The notes: generated from the letters alone by a model not told the origin. 64,000 bases of DNA from an uncultured Clostridia bacterium (GCA_934254825.1 CAKQMB010000010.1:31652-95651); one strand, 5' to 3'. Counted from the first letter of the stretch, positions 7,844-15,951 are shown. Numbers and translations: made by a program.

Positions 7844-8401
7844 TCAAAGCAAAAGATCGAGCGTGGGCTTTATCTCCGATATCGGCAACCCCACGACGTT
7901 GTCTCTGTCTCCCGAAAAGCCTTTGACAAGCGGGAAACCGTCCTGTATTCCGTACGATCCCGCCTTTCCCTTCCAGAGTCCGCTGTCCAGATAGGCGTTT
8001 ATCGTTTCGTCCGAAAGCTCGAAAAACTCCACTTCGGTATCGACGCTGCCCGTTTCCGAAAAATTTTCGGTCAAAACGGCGTAACCTGTTGTCACGATGT
8101 GTTTTCTGCCCGAAAGCTTTCTGAGCATTTTCTCGGCTTCCGCCCTGTCCGCGGCTTTACCGAGAATTTCCCCGCCGACGGAAACGACGGTATCCGCGCC
8201 GAGAACGACGGCTTGTTTGTCGGAGCGGGAATACACGTCCGCAGCCTTGCTTATGGCGCATCTTACCGAAAACTTTTTGGCGGAACACGTTTTATCGAAC
8301 GCATCCTCTTTATCGCTCGGGACTATTTCGAATTCGTAACCCTCGCGCGACAAAATCTCTTTTCTTCGCGGAGAACCGCTTGCAAGAATAAATTTTTTCA
8401 T
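7844..8401 (-). CDS. maf: Maf family nucleoside triphosphate pyrophosphatase
   Basis: A 185-residue Maf protein opening KKFILASGSPRRKEILSREG, with the ASxSPRR substrate loop, VLGADTVVSVGGEILGKA and TTGYAVLT, and the C-terminal GSYGIQDGFPLVKGFSGD followed by NVVGLP. Members hydrolyse dTTP, UTP or modified pyrimidine nucleotides and are linked to septation. It has its own sigma-A type promoter upstream and precedes the mreB-like gene by 109 bp. Confidence 0.93.
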   Translation of the reverse strand: MKKFILASGSPRRKEILSREGYEFEIVPSDKEDAFDKTCSAKKFSVRCAISKAADVYSRSDKQAVVLGADTVVSVGGEILGKAADRAEAEKMLRKLSGRKHIVTTGYAVLTENFSETGSVDTEVEFFELSDETINAYLDSGLWKGKAGSYGIQDGFPLVKGFSGDRDNVVGLPISEIKPTLDLLL

Positions 8402-8414
8402 AATTCCGTAATAG

Positions 8415-8443
8415 ATTATATAATATTTTATACATTTTGTAAA
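8415..8443 (-). promoter_or_regulatory. Sigma-A type promoter of maf
   Basis: On the minus strand, TTTACA (8438-8443), a 17-bp spacer and TATAAT (8415-8420), 14 bp before the maf ATG. Confidence 0.65.
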
Positions 8444-8498
8444 GTATTTAGCCTATACGCAACGGTTTTCCTTGATTAAACGACGATGGAAAAATAAA

Positions 8499-8524
8499 AA
8501 ACCGCAGAAAATAATCCGCGGTTT
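8499..8524 (-). terminator. Intrinsic terminator of rnpB
   Basis: AAACCGC and GCGGTTT form a stem followed on the minus strand by a run of T, 37 bp beyond the RNase P RNA 3' end. Confidence 0.75.
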
Positions 8525-8560
8525 AACGCCGCGGGAGATCCGCGGTCTGATTTAAAAATA

Positions 8561-8900
8561 TCGAGAAGGTCTGTAAGCCGAGTTCTGTCATTTAATACGG
8601 TTATCTATCTACTCTTACCGTTGCCGATAAGCTCTAGCGACGTTTTACAGGCAGTCCCGACCGGCTGTCTTGCGGACTGCCCCTATCTTGCTCCGGATGG
8701 GGTTTACACAGCGCGTCTCGTCTCCGAGCCGCCGGTGAGCTCTTACCTCGCCTTTTCATCCTTACAAGGTTTCCCTTGCGGTAATTTTCTGTTGCACTTT
8801 CCTTAAAGTCACCTTCACCGTCCGTTAGGCGGCATCCTGCCGTGCGGAGCTCGGACTTTCCTCGTCAGATTTCTCTGCCGCAACCGTACAACCTTCTCGA
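8561..8900 (-). ncRNA. rnpB: RNase P RNA, bacterial type
   Basis: On the minus strand the conserved P4 strand GAGGAAAGTCCGAGCTCC follows the 5' helix, then GGCAGGATGCCGCCTAACGG and GTGCAACAGAAA. The 3' part has the matching ACAGAACTCGGCTTACAGAC, and the terminal TCGAGAAGG / CCTTCTCGA strands pair to form P1. The length of about 340 nt fits the class. It is the catalytic RNA that matures tRNA 5' ends. An ORF on the opposite strand in this span is spurious. Confidence 0.97.
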
Positions 8901-8909
8901 CGATTACCG

Positions 8910-8938
8910 ATTATATCACAAACCGCCGCGTTTGTCTA
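8910..8938 (-). promoter_or_regulatory. Promoter of rnpB
   Basis: On the minus strand, TAGACA (8933-8938), a 17-bp spacer and TATAAT (8910-8915), about 10 bp before the RNA 5' end. Confidence 0.75.
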
Positions 8939-8998
8939 CCTTTTAAAGCAGATTTTAGTTTTATCGGATCGAAATGCAATCGCCTTTTTGCGCGACGT

Positions 8999-10069
8999 TT
9001 AATCTTTTTCGTCCGTAAGTCGTTTTTCCCTGTCGGCAATCGTTAAAGCTTCGACCATTGCGTCGATATCGCCGAGCAGAAATTCGTCGAGATTATAAGC
9101 CGTGTAACCGATACGATGATCGGTAATTCTCCCTTGCGGGAAATTGTAAGTTCTTATTCTTTCCGACCTATCGCCCGTGCCTATCTGATTTTTTCTGTTT
9201 TCGGCGTACTCGTTTTGATACTGGCTGTTATAATAATCGTAAAGGCGGCTTTTCATAACTTTCATCGCCTTTTCTCTGTTTTTGAGCTGAGAACGCTCGT
9301 CCTGACAAGTAACGACGATACCCGTCGGCAAATGAGTCATTCGTATGCACGATTCGGTTTTGTTGACGTGTTGCCCGCCCGCGCCCGAAGAACGGTAAGT
9401 ATCGATTTTCAAGTCCTTTTCGTCGATATTTATCTCCACGTCCACGGCTTCGGGAAGAACGGCGACAGTTACCGTCGAAGTCTGAATTCTGCCTTGCGAC
9501 TCCGTTTCGGGAACGCGCTGAACGCGATGAACGCCGCTTTCGAATTTCAGTTTTGCGTACGCGCCTTTGCCGCTTATCGAAAAGACGACTTCTTTTATGC
9601 CGCCGAGTTCGGTTTCGTTTATGTCGATCTCTTCCGTTTTCCACCTGTTTTTATCGGCGTAACGGGAATACATACGATAAAGATCGCTCGCAAAAAGCGC
9701 GGCTTCCTCTCCGCCCGCTCCGCTTCGGATTTCGACGATTACGTTTTTGTCGTCGTCGGGATTTTTCGGAAGCAAAAGCACTTTAAGCTCGGTTTTAAGG
9801 TTTTCTATCTTCTCTTTGCACTCGATAATCTCGGTTTCGAGAAGGTCTTTCATCTCCTTATCCGTTTCGGTTTTCAGCTCTTTTTCGAGATTTTCTCTTT
9901 CCTCTTCGGCGGATTTGTATTCGCCGTACTTCAAAGCCGTTTCTTCGATATCGCTTCTCTCTTTTGCGTACTTTTTCCAGGTTGCCATATCGGATAAAAC
10001 CGCGCCGTCAGCCAAAAGCTCGCCTAATTTTTCGTATCTTTCGTAAATTTCATCGAGTTTTCGGTTCAT
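8999..10069 (-). CDS. prfA: Peptide chain release factor 1
   Basis: A 356-residue class I release factor. The catalytic GGQ sits in SSGAGGQHVNKTES near residue 230, and the N-terminal coiled coil, the GAGGEEAALFA domain and the C-terminal YNFPQGRITDHRIGYTAYNL segment are all present. It recognises UAA and UAG. Its ATG overlaps the stop of the upstream fusion gene by 4 bp (ATGA), so it is translationally coupled to PrmC, the enzyme that methylates its GGQ glutamine. Confidence 0.97.
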   Translation of the reverse strand: MNRKLDEIYERYEKLGELLADGAVLSDMATWKKYAKERSDIEETALKYGEYKSAEEERENLEKELKTETDKEMKDLLETEIIECKEKIENLKTELKVLLLPKNPDDDKNVIVEIRSGAGGEEAALFASDLYRMYSRYADKNRWKTEEIDINETELGGIKEVVFSISGKGAYAKLKFESGVHRVQRVPETESQGRIQTSTVTVAVLPEAVDVEINIDEKDLKIDTYRSSGAGGQHVNKTESCIRMTHLPTGIVVTCQDERSQLKNREKAMKVMKSRLYDYYNSQYQNEYAENRKNQIGTGDRSERIRTYNFPQGRITDHRIGYTAYNLDEFLLGDIDAMVEALTIADREKRLTDEKD

Positions 10070-11850
10070 TTAAGTTCCGCCTTTATTATTCTGTCCACAC
10101 CCGAAATGTCTTTTATGATTTCGACGTCGAAATCGTTTTCGAGCATCTTTTTTATATCTTCCGCCTGACCTGTTCCCGCTTCGAGGAACAAAAGTCCTTT
10201 TTCGTTAAGTCTCTCTTTCGCGCCCGCGCAGATACGCCTGTAAAAATCGAGTCCGTCCGCTCCGCCGTCGAGGGCGAGATGCGGTTCGTAATCTTTAACG
10301 ACTTCGTCAAGAGTTCCGATATCTTCCGTTTTTATATAGGGAGGATTGGAGACAATTACGTCGAATTTATCGGTTAAGTCCCCGTATAAGTCGATTAACG
10401 CGGTTTTCACGTCGGCATCGAAAAGTTTGAAATTAGTCTCGGCAACGTCCAGCGCGTCTTTGGAAACGTCCGTTGCGGTAACTTTCGCGCCGCTCTTTTT
10501 GCTTACGACAAGGGCTATCGCGCCGCTTCCCGTACACAAATCAAGAACGGTGCTGTCCTTATTTACGCATTTTAAAACTTCGGAAACAAGTTCTTCGGTT
10601 TCGGGTCTCGGAATTAAAACCCTCTCGTCGACCTTTATTTCATAACCGTAAAAATCGCAATTACCGAGAACGTAACAAAGAGGTTTACCTTTCAGCCGTT
10701 GCTCGGCAAGTTCGTTTATTTTATCTATATCGGAAGCTTTAACTTTCGTTTCGCCGTTAAGCTCGCTTCGTTTTATACCCGTTACGATAGAAATAATCCA
10801 TTCCGCGTCCACGGGGTCTGCACCGTTTTCCTCGAATTTCTTGCAAAGATTGCTTTTGATCGACGAAACCTTTTCGGGGCAAACGAATTTACACTCGGGT
10901 TCGTTCGGATCTTCGTCCATTTTCAGAACCTTATTGAACGCCGCGATCGCGACTTCCATCATTCCGTCGTCGGGTTCTTTGGTGGTGAGTTTCTGTAACA
11001 GCAACCCGGGAAGTTTAAGGGGATAAACGAGCGGGCTGTCCGTTTTTGCGAGAAGTTTCAAAAGCTCGTAAGAAAGCCCTGCAACAAGCGGCAACAAGAC
11101 CACTCGCGACAAAATTTTAAGCCAGATATTTTCGTTTATCGCAGGGATAAGCGCGCCTACGACCGAATACACCAGAATACTCACGAGCATAACGAAAAAC
11201 ATAAACGTTGTTCCGCATCTGTCGTGTACTCTTCTGCATTTTTTTACGTTTTCGACCGTTAAATCAAGACCCTTTTCATAGCACGTTATCGTTTTATGCT
11301 CCGCCCCGTGATACATATATGTGCGTTTTATATCTTTTAAAAGAGACGTAAACAATATGTAACCGACGAAAATCGCTATTCTTATAAGCCCCTCGATAAG
11401 ATTGCGGACGAGGTTCATCTCGGGAAACGCGTTTTTGAAAAGATTGCCGAGTACTGTGGGCAAAATGAAGAACAAGGCTATCGAAAAGACAAGCCCGAGC
11501 GCCACGCCGAAGAACAAAACGACGTCCATTATGTCGATTTTAAAGGTCTTCGCGAGCCATTTTTCGAACTTGGAAGGCTCTTCGTCGTCCCCGCCGTAAA
11601 CCTCGGCGGAACGCATAAGAATTTTCGTACCCGTAACGAGCGACGAAAAGAAATTGACGACTCCTCTGACGATCGGAAGCTTTACGAAAAAATTTTTCTT
11701 TTCGGGCGGCGTAATTCGTTCCGCTTCGACGCGGATTTTTCCGTCCGAATCCCTTACCGCCGTGGCGATACCCGTTCTGCCGCGCATCATAACGCCTTCT
11801 AAAACGGCTTGCCCGCCTATGGAAGTTTTTTTGACTTTTTTATCTCTCAT
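10066..11850 (-). CDS. prmC: DUF1385 membrane protein fused to PrmC (release factor glutamine methyltransferase)
   Basis: One 594-residue reading frame joins two proteins. Residues 1 to about 305 are DUF1385 (YqhQ-like), with IGGQAVLEGVMMRG at the N terminus, several membrane segments, the HGAEHKTI motif and HDRCGTTFM. Residues from about 320 to 594 are PrmC/HemK: LIPRPETEELV, the SAM motif LDLCTGSGAIAL near residue 436, and the catalytic NPPYIK near residue 503. PrmC methylates the GGQ glutamine of RF1 and RF2, and prfA follows with a 4-bp overlap. In most Bacillota these are two adjacent genes; here there is no stop or frameshift between them. The role of DUF1385 is not known to me. The Shine-Dalgarno before 11850 is weak. 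Confidence 0.92.
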   Translation of the reverse strand: MRDKKVKKTSIGGQAVLEGVMMRGRTGIATAVRDSDGKIRVEAERITPPEKKNFFVKLPIVRGVVNFFSSLVTGTKILMRSAEVYGGDDEEPSKFEKWLAKTFKIDIMDVVLFFGVALGLVFSIALFFILPTVLGNLFKNAFPEMNLVRNLIEGLIRIAIFVGYILFTSLLKDIKRTYMYHGAEHKTITCYEKGLDLTVENVKKCRRVHDRCGTTFMFFVMLVSILVYSVVGALIPAINENIWLKILSRVVLLPLVAGLSYELLKLLAKTDSPLVYPLKLPGLLLQKLTTKEPDDGMMEVAIAAFNKVLKMDEDPNEPECKFVCPEKVSSIKSNLCKKFEENGADPVDAEWIISIVTGIKRSELNGETKVKASDIDKINELAEQRLKGKPLCYVLGNCDFYGYEIKVDERVLIPRPETEELVSEVLKCVNKDSTVLDLCTGSGAIALVVSKKSGAKVTATDVSKDALDVAETNFKLFDADVKTALIDLYGDLTDKFDVIVSNPPYIKTEDIGTLDEVVKDYEPHLALDGGADGLDFYRRICAGAKERLNEKGLLFLEAGTGQAEDIKKMLENDFDVEIIKDISGVDRIIKAELK

Positions 11851-11956
11851 TTATATACCGTTCTGAAATTTATATACCGTTTTAAAATTCGGGATTATGA
11901 GCCTGTAAACCTCGTGCGGCTACGTTCATACCCGATATTTCCGAATATAAAATAAG

Positions 11957-12011
11957 CCCTAAGGATAAAACCATAGGGCAAAATTTCGCTGTTTTGCCTA
12001 TAAAAGGCAAA
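11957..12011 (-). terminator. Two successive hairpins after rpmE
   Basis: On the minus strand TTTTGCC/GGCAAAA (11992-12011) is followed by GCCCTA/TAGGGC (11957-11980) with a T-rich tail. They could end or attenuate transcription between rpmE and the DUF1385-PrmC gene, and so separate ribosomal-protein expression from release-factor genes. Confidence 0.55.
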
Positions 12012-12015
12012 AAAA

Positions 12016-12219
12016 TTAAAGACCGAATCTTTTCTTGAATTTATCAACGCGTCCGCCTGTATCGACAAGTTTCTGCTTGCCGGTGAAGAACGGATGGCAT
12101 TTACTGCAAATATCGACTTTGATTACGTCGACGTTCTTGGTAGTTCCCGTTTCAAACTTTTCTCCGCAAGCGCACTGGACGGTGACAATTTTATATTTAG
12201 GATGAATATCCGCTTTCAT
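12016..12219 (-). CDS. rpmE: Ribosomal protein L31 (zinc-binding form)
   Basis: A 67-residue bL31 starting MKADIHPKYKIVTVQCACG. Cysteines in CAC and CSKCHPF show the zinc-ribbon C+ form. The ATG at 12219 is chosen because AGAGAGG lies about 7 nt upstream and it gives the usual MK-DIHP start; an in-frame GTG 9 nt earlier is less likely. It heads the rpmE-DUF1385/prmC-prfA order common in Clostridia. Confidence 0.95.
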   Translation of the reverse strand: MKADIHPKYKIVTVQCACGEKFETGTTKNVDVIKVDICSKCHPFFTGKQKLVDTGGRVDKFKKRFGL

Positions 12220-12251
12220 ATTTTTCACCTCTCTGAACTTAATGCTATATC

Positions 12252-12280
12252 ATTATAGCGTATTTTTACGACTATGTCAA
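12252..12280 (-). promoter_or_regulatory. Consensus sigma-A promoter of rpmE
   Basis: On the minus strand a perfect TTGACA (12275-12280), 17-bp spacer and TATAAT (12252-12257), upstream of rpmE. Confidence 0.85.
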
Positions 12281-12333
12281 ACGTTTAAATCAAAAATGAC
12301 TAAATTTTCTTAATTATTTTGGTACTTTTTTGC

Positions 12334-12362
12334 TTGCAAAATAAAAGAGATTACTATATAAT
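12334..12362 (+). promoter_or_regulatory. Promoter of the alcohol-dehydrogenase-like gene
   Basis: TTGCAA (12334-12339), a 17-bp spacer and TATAAT (12357-12362), 38 bp before the chosen start codon. Confidence 0.65.
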
Positions 12363-12399
12363 GAAGTAAATGGGGCAGATTGCTCCGAAGGTGGTATCA

Positions 12400-13425
12400 A
12401 TGAGAGGTTGGCAAATAACCGAACCGGGCAAAATCGGTGAAATCAATAAAATAGAAAGTTTAAGCGGAGTCGACAGCGTTAAGATAAAGCTCACGCGCAC
12501 GCTTATCACCGAAGAAGACGTAGCGATTTTTGCGGGCGACGATAAATCGGTAAAACTTCCGATAATCCCAGGCAGAGCGGCGGTCGGACAGATCACCGAA
12601 CTCGGACAGCCGTCGCCTTATCTCGATAAAGGCGTGAGAGTTTTTCTTTCTCCCGTTAAAGCGTGCGGCGAATGTTATCACTGCACCAACGGTAAACCCG
12701 AAAAATGCTACAATTTCAAGGTTGCGGGGCGTAATTCCGACGGTTTTTTGAAAGATTTCGCCGTTCTCGATTCGGACGAGGTTTATCCTCTTCCGCAAAC
12801 CGTTAAGGACGACGACGCCGTTTATATCGACTATGTTACGCTCGCCGTTTCCGCGATCGATAAACTCAATATCGAAAAAGGACAGCATATCGCGATTTTC
12901 GGCTCGTCCGTTTTAGGCTCGATAATCGCTCAGCTTATTATTTATTATCAGGGCGTACCCATTCTTGTCGGTAACGACGACAACGAACTTCTGCTCGCCA
13001 AAAAATCGGGCATTTACTACACCGTCAAAGCTTCGCAAAGAACGGACAAGGAAGTCGCTTCGTTCACAAGCGGAAGAATGGCGGAAAAGGTGGTTTATCT
13101 CACCCGTTCGGGAATCCCCGCGGAACTTGCTTACAAAGTAGCCGCGCCTTCCGCAACGGTCGCGCTTGTCGGTTACTCCTCGCCAAATCTGAAAGTTCCT
13201 TTCGGTACGGCAATGAGCAAACAACTCACAAACGTGTGCGTTACGAACGGTTACGGAAACGCCGAAGCGGCGATAAATATTTTATCGAACAAAGCAATCG
13301 ACCTTTCCAATTACAAGCTCCCCGTAACAAAAATGGAAGCGATAGAAAAGAATATGGCGGAGCGTCTCGAAATTTACAAGGCGGGAAATATTGTCCCGGG
13401 GCTTCTTGTAAATATGCTCGGGTAA
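12400..13425 (+). CDS. MDR-family (zinc alcohol dehydrogenase-like) protein lacking catalytic zinc ligands
   Basis: A 341-residue medium-chain dehydrogenase/reductase homologue. The structural-zinc lobe is intact (ACGECYHCTNGKPEKC, about residues 87-102), and a degenerate nucleotide-binding stretch (IAIFGSSVLGSIIAQL) follows. The catalytic zinc ligands are gone: the GICGSD cysteine position reads LITEEDVAIF, and GHE reads GRAAVG. It may be a non-zinc reductase or a non-enzymatic protein; the substrate is unknown. The start at 12400 is preferred because AAGGTGG lies 6 nt upstream; an in-frame ATG at 12370 lacks such a site. It is a single gene with its own promoter, converging on the PAP2 gene. 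Confidence 0.8.
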   Translation: MRGWQITEPGKIGEINKIESLSGVDSVKIKLTRTLITEEDVAIFAGDDKSVKLPIIPGRAAVGQITELGQPSPYLDKGVRVFLSPVKACGECYHCTNGKPEKCYNFKVAGRNSDGFLKDFAVLDSDEVYPLPQTVKDDDAVYIDYVTLAVSAIDKLNIEKGQHIAIFGSSVLGSIIAQLIIYYQGVPILVGNDDNELLLAKKSGIYYTVKASQRTDKEVASFTSGRMAEKVVYLTRSGIPAELAYKVAAPSATVALVGYSSPNLKVPFGTAMSKQLTNVCVTNGYGNAEAAINILSNKAIDLSNYKLPVTKMEAIEKNMAERLEIYKAGNIVPGLLVNMLG

Positions 13426-13448
13426 TAAAAATTTAAGTTTAATCATTT

Positions 13449-13551
13449 GCGGGCGATCAGTGAATCGCCCCTTACTTTATATAAGACAGGCAGGCATAAG
13501 CAGCCTTGCAACTTTATCAAACAACAGCGGGCGATCGGTGAATCGCCCCTT
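13449..13551. repeat. Two copies of a GGGCGAT hairpin repeat
   Basis: GCGGGCGATCAGTGAATCGC plus CCCTT at 13449 and a near-identical copy at 13527 (GGTGA for AGTGA) each form a 7-bp stem (GGGCGAT/ATCGCCC). The second copy is followed by TTTTTT and can terminate the + strand gene. The 180-bp gap holds nothing else recognised. Confidence 0.65.
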
Positions 13552-13604
13552 TTTTATATAACAAGCAAAGATAATCGGTATCGGCACACAACTCTATAAA
13601 ACAA

Positions 13605-13631
13605 ATGCGGGCGACAATTTATCACCCGCAT
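13605..13631. terminator. Terminator hairpin between convergent genes
   Basis: ATGCGGGCGA with its pairing arm ATCACCCGCAT forms a stable stem just past the PAP2 stop on the minus strand. It is the third hairpin in a row and shares the GCGGGCGA arm with the two repeats before it. Confidence 0.55.
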
Positions 13632-13637
13632 ACATTA

Positions 13638-14210
13638 TTATGTTTTGTTTAACTTTTTATATATCGTTCTGATTATAAAATAAGAAATCGTTGCGGCTAT
13701 CCCTCCGACGATCAAACCGCCGAGGACGTCCGAAGCGTAATGCACGACAAAATAGACCCTCGTAAAACCCATAACGAGCGGAATAAACAAAAACGCCCAC
13801 GAAAAACGTTTGTTAAAAGACAAAAACAGCGAAACCCCGAACGCCGTCGCAGCCGTGGTATGCCCCGACGGGAACGAATAGCCGCTCTCAACCAAACTCC
13901 CCGCTGCTTTCCATACCGTGTAAAACTCCGAGGTCGTATCGGAAAAAGGTCGTTGTCGCGCGACGACGTTTTTCAGTATAATATTGGTAAACAAAAACCC
14001 GAAAACAAGCGCAAGCAAAGCGGAAAAACCCGTTTTTCTCGTCTTTTTGAAAAACAGCATTATAGCGGCGGCGATAATGAAAATCAACCCCGCGTTTCCG
14101 CTTAACGTTATCGCTTTGAAAATCGGCGTGAAAACAACTCCGCACGACAAACGCAAACCGTCCGCGATTTTCAGAAAAAACAAATCAACGGGCAATAATA
14201 ATTCAAACAT
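13638..14210 (-). CDS. PAP2-superfamily membrane phosphatase
   Basis: A 190-residue protein with the full PAP2 signature: KNVVARQRPF (motif 1, about residues 82-91), PSGHTTAATA (motif 2) and GFTRVYFVVHYASDVLGG (motif 3), within about six membrane segments. Bacterial relatives (BcrC/PgpB types) dephosphorylate undecaprenyl pyrophosphate or phosphatidylglycerol phosphate at the outer face. AAAGGAT precedes the ATG. It lies directly downstream of a DUF368/PopT-like gene on the same strand (about 50 bp apart), which favours a role in undecaprenyl phosphate recycling. That role is inference. Confidence 0.88.
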   Translation of the reverse strand: MFELLLPVDLFFLKIADGLRLSCGVVFTPIFKAITLSGNAGLIFIIAAAIMLFFKKTRKTGFSALLALVFGFLFTNIILKNVVARQRPFSDTTSEFYTVWKAAGSLVESGYSFPSGHTTAATAFGVSLFLSFNKRFSWAFLFIPLVMGFTRVYFVVHYASDVLGGLIVGGIAATISYFIIRTIYKKLNKT

Positions 14211-14260
14211 ATCCTTTTTATAGCTTCGCCGACCCGTTTTCGGCGGGTCGGCGATCGTAA

Positions 14261-15217
14261 TTATTTTACGTTTTTATTTCTCTCGTATTTAACAAGCTTA
14301 TACGCAAGGAAAATTCCCGCAACGAACAAAATTATTCCGCAAATCAATTCCGCGACGGGCAAACCGTTTTCCGCCCAACCGACGTAAACCGCGTAAGTTT
14401 CGGGATTGAAAAACATAGTTATCGCCGCGCCGAGCGAAAGACCGGCAATGAGATTGAACGAATTCGTTCTGTGTTTTTCGATTATTCCCGAAAGAATTTT
14501 CGAGAAAGTCAGAAGCCCCGCGATGAAGCCGACGAGAAGACACACGAAAATCATAAGAACGGGAATATTTTGAAAAAGCCCGAACCCGACCGAATTCATA
14601 AGCGGCGTGAAATAGCCGAATATCATTAAAAGCGCGGTTGCGGAAAGCCCCGGGACTATCTGAGTTATCGCTATCGCGTAACCTAAAACGACAAACATTA
14701 TATAATGATATATCCTGAGATTTTCGAGAGTACGCTCTGCCCCGCCCGATACGACCGATATTACGGACGAAGCTATCGGAATAAGTATGCCGAGAATAAA
14801 TAAAATATTTCTCAGCGGCGTACGCGATTTATCCTCTAACTGATCGGAAATCGCGGGAAACGAGCCGAACATAAGCCCCGCAAACAGCGCGATGACCGTG
14901 AACGGAAACAAATTAAGCAGTTGCTTTACTCCGAAAAATCCGCCGATTATGCCGATTATGCCGCCGATTATTATCGGCAACAAAAACATAAAACATTTTT
15001 TGAATTTCTTAAAGACGTTGCCCATTGCGAAAAGCAATTTTTCGTATAATCCGAAAATTATCGCGACCGCCGCGCCGCTTACGCCTGGGACGATTATCGC
15101 GAGACCGATAAAAATCCCGAGCAATCCGCCTTTGAAAATCTGCCTTTTATTTTCGTATTCGAGCGAAACTTCTTCTTTCGAAGCGATTTCGTCTTTGGAA
15201 ATGATTTCCTCTCCCAT
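14261..15217 (-). CDS. DUF368 membrane protein (PopT-like undecaprenyl phosphate translocase)
   Basis: A 318-residue polytopic protein. The DUF368 hallmarks are GLAIIVPGVSGAAVAIIFGLYEKLL near residue 38 and the repeat-related QIVPGLSATALLMIFGYF in the second half, giving an inverted-repeat fold with about eight to ten membrane segments. DUF368 proteins are established candidates for returning undecaprenyl phosphate to the inner leaflet for reuse in envelope synthesis. GGAG precedes the ATG. It forms a likely two-gene unit with the PAP2 phosphatase downstream. Confidence 0.88.
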   Translation of the reverse strand: MGEEIISKDEIASKEEVSLEYENKRQIFKGGLLGIFIGLAIIVPGVSGAAVAIIFGLYEKLLFAMGNVFKKFKKCFMFLLPIIIGGIIGIIGGFFGVKQLLNLFPFTVIALFAGLMFGSFPAISDQLEDKSRTPLRNILFILGILIPIASSVISVVSGGAERTLENLRIYHYIMFVVLGYAIAITQIVPGLSATALLMIFGYFTPLMNSVGFGLFQNIPVLMIFVCLLVGFIAGLLTFSKILSGIIEKHRTNSFNLIAGLSLGAAITMFFNPETYAVYVGWAENGLPVAELICGIILFVAGIFLAYKLVKYERNKNVK

Positions 15218-15305
15218 ACCATACTCCTTTTGCTGATTTTTACTATATCATTATATCATATGTTTACATAAATGTCGCTAAAACAAATGTAAAGTTTATG
15301 TAAAG

Positions 15306-15360
15306 TTTTTAGTCGAAAATACGCCGTCAGACCAAAGTTCGTATTATACTTTGCCGTCAT
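15306..15360 (+). repeat. Dispersed palindromic element, fragment D (right end only)
   Basis: About 55 bp match the right end of copy A (2550-2604): TTTTTAGTC, CGCCGTCAGACCA, GTTCGTATTAT and a terminal GTCAT or GGCAT, at about 80% identity. The fragment overlaps the stop codon of the merR gene at 15357. The left part of the element is absent. Confidence 0.7.
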
Positions 15361-15797
15361 TCGTGAGCAAAATCGTACAGTTTTTGTACATTTTCGGGGA
15401 GCGAGGACGGAAGCATGGCTTTTATATTCTCTTCCCCGCCGTCTTTTATCGCCGTTTCGTAATACCAGCACTTAAATTCGAGCATCGCGAGAGTTTTTCT
15501 GAGTTTTTCCATTTCCTCTTCGACGGCGATTTTCCTTTCCTCGAATATTTTCTTTCTTTCCTCGTAAGTTTCCTTACCCATTCGGCAAAGACCGATAAAC
15601 TTCTTGATATCTTTGATTTCGAGTCCCGTTTTTTTGAGACACTCGATTATTCTCAGCGTTTCTACGTCGCTTTCTCTGAATTTTCTTATGCCCGAAGATC
15701 TCGGAATGTCCGTAAAAAGCCCTTCTCTGTCGTAAAATCTGAGCGTTGAAGCGGGTATGTCGAACATATCCGAAACCGAACCTATCGTGTATTCCAT
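15357..15797 (-). CDS. MerR-family transcriptional regulator
   Basis: A 146-residue regulator: MEYTIGSVSDMFDIPASTLR begins the winged helix, then RFYDREGL and the GIRKFRESDVETLRIIECLKKTG wing, followed by a long dimerisation coiled coil (about residues 78-118). No cysteine-rich metal-binding loop is present, so it resembles the AdhR/YhdM-like group next to oxidoreductases. The start at 15797 has AAAGGAA 3-4 nt upstream; a longer frame reaching 15938 would cross the divergent promoter. It is divergent from the aldo/keto reductase operon, whose promoter has the 19-bp spacer that MerR activators need. Confidence 0.9.
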   Translation of the reverse strand: MEYTIGSVSDMFDIPASTLRFYDREGLFTDIPRSSGIRKFRESDVETLRIIECLKKTGLEIKDIKKFIGLCRMGKETYEERKKIFEERKIAVEEEMEKLRKTLAMLEFKCWYYETAIKDGGEENIKAMLPSSLPENVQKLYDFAHE

Positions 15798-15838
15798 AAT
15801 TTCCTTTAAAAATTTTTTGGTTATTTCACAAAAATAGC

Positions 15839-15869
15839 TTGACTTAAAGTTAAGTTTAAGTGATATGAT
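15839..15869 (+). promoter_or_regulatory. MerR-type promoter (19-bp spacer with palindrome) of the aldo/keto reductase operon
   Basis: TTGACT (15839-15844) and TATGAT (15864-15869) are separated by 19 bp. The overlapping ACTTAA-AG-TTAAGT inverted repeat (15842-15855) lies at the -35 end of the spacer. Over-long spacers with a dyad are the mark of MerR-activated promoters, and the merR gene is divergent next to it. Confidence 0.75.
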
Positions 15870-15951
15870 TTTATTATAATCATCGGAAAACTGCTTGTCA
15901 AGTATTTTCGGGTCGATTATACAATAAAAAACCAACATAAGGAGAGGTAAA

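Noticed and set aside
8621..8806. 61-codon ORF on the + strand
   Set aside because: It lies antisense inside the RNase P RNA gene and is a known type of false ORF.
10066..11850. Assembly error joining two genes
   Set aside because: Both domains are complete and in frame with a plausible linker, so a real fusion is the simpler reading.
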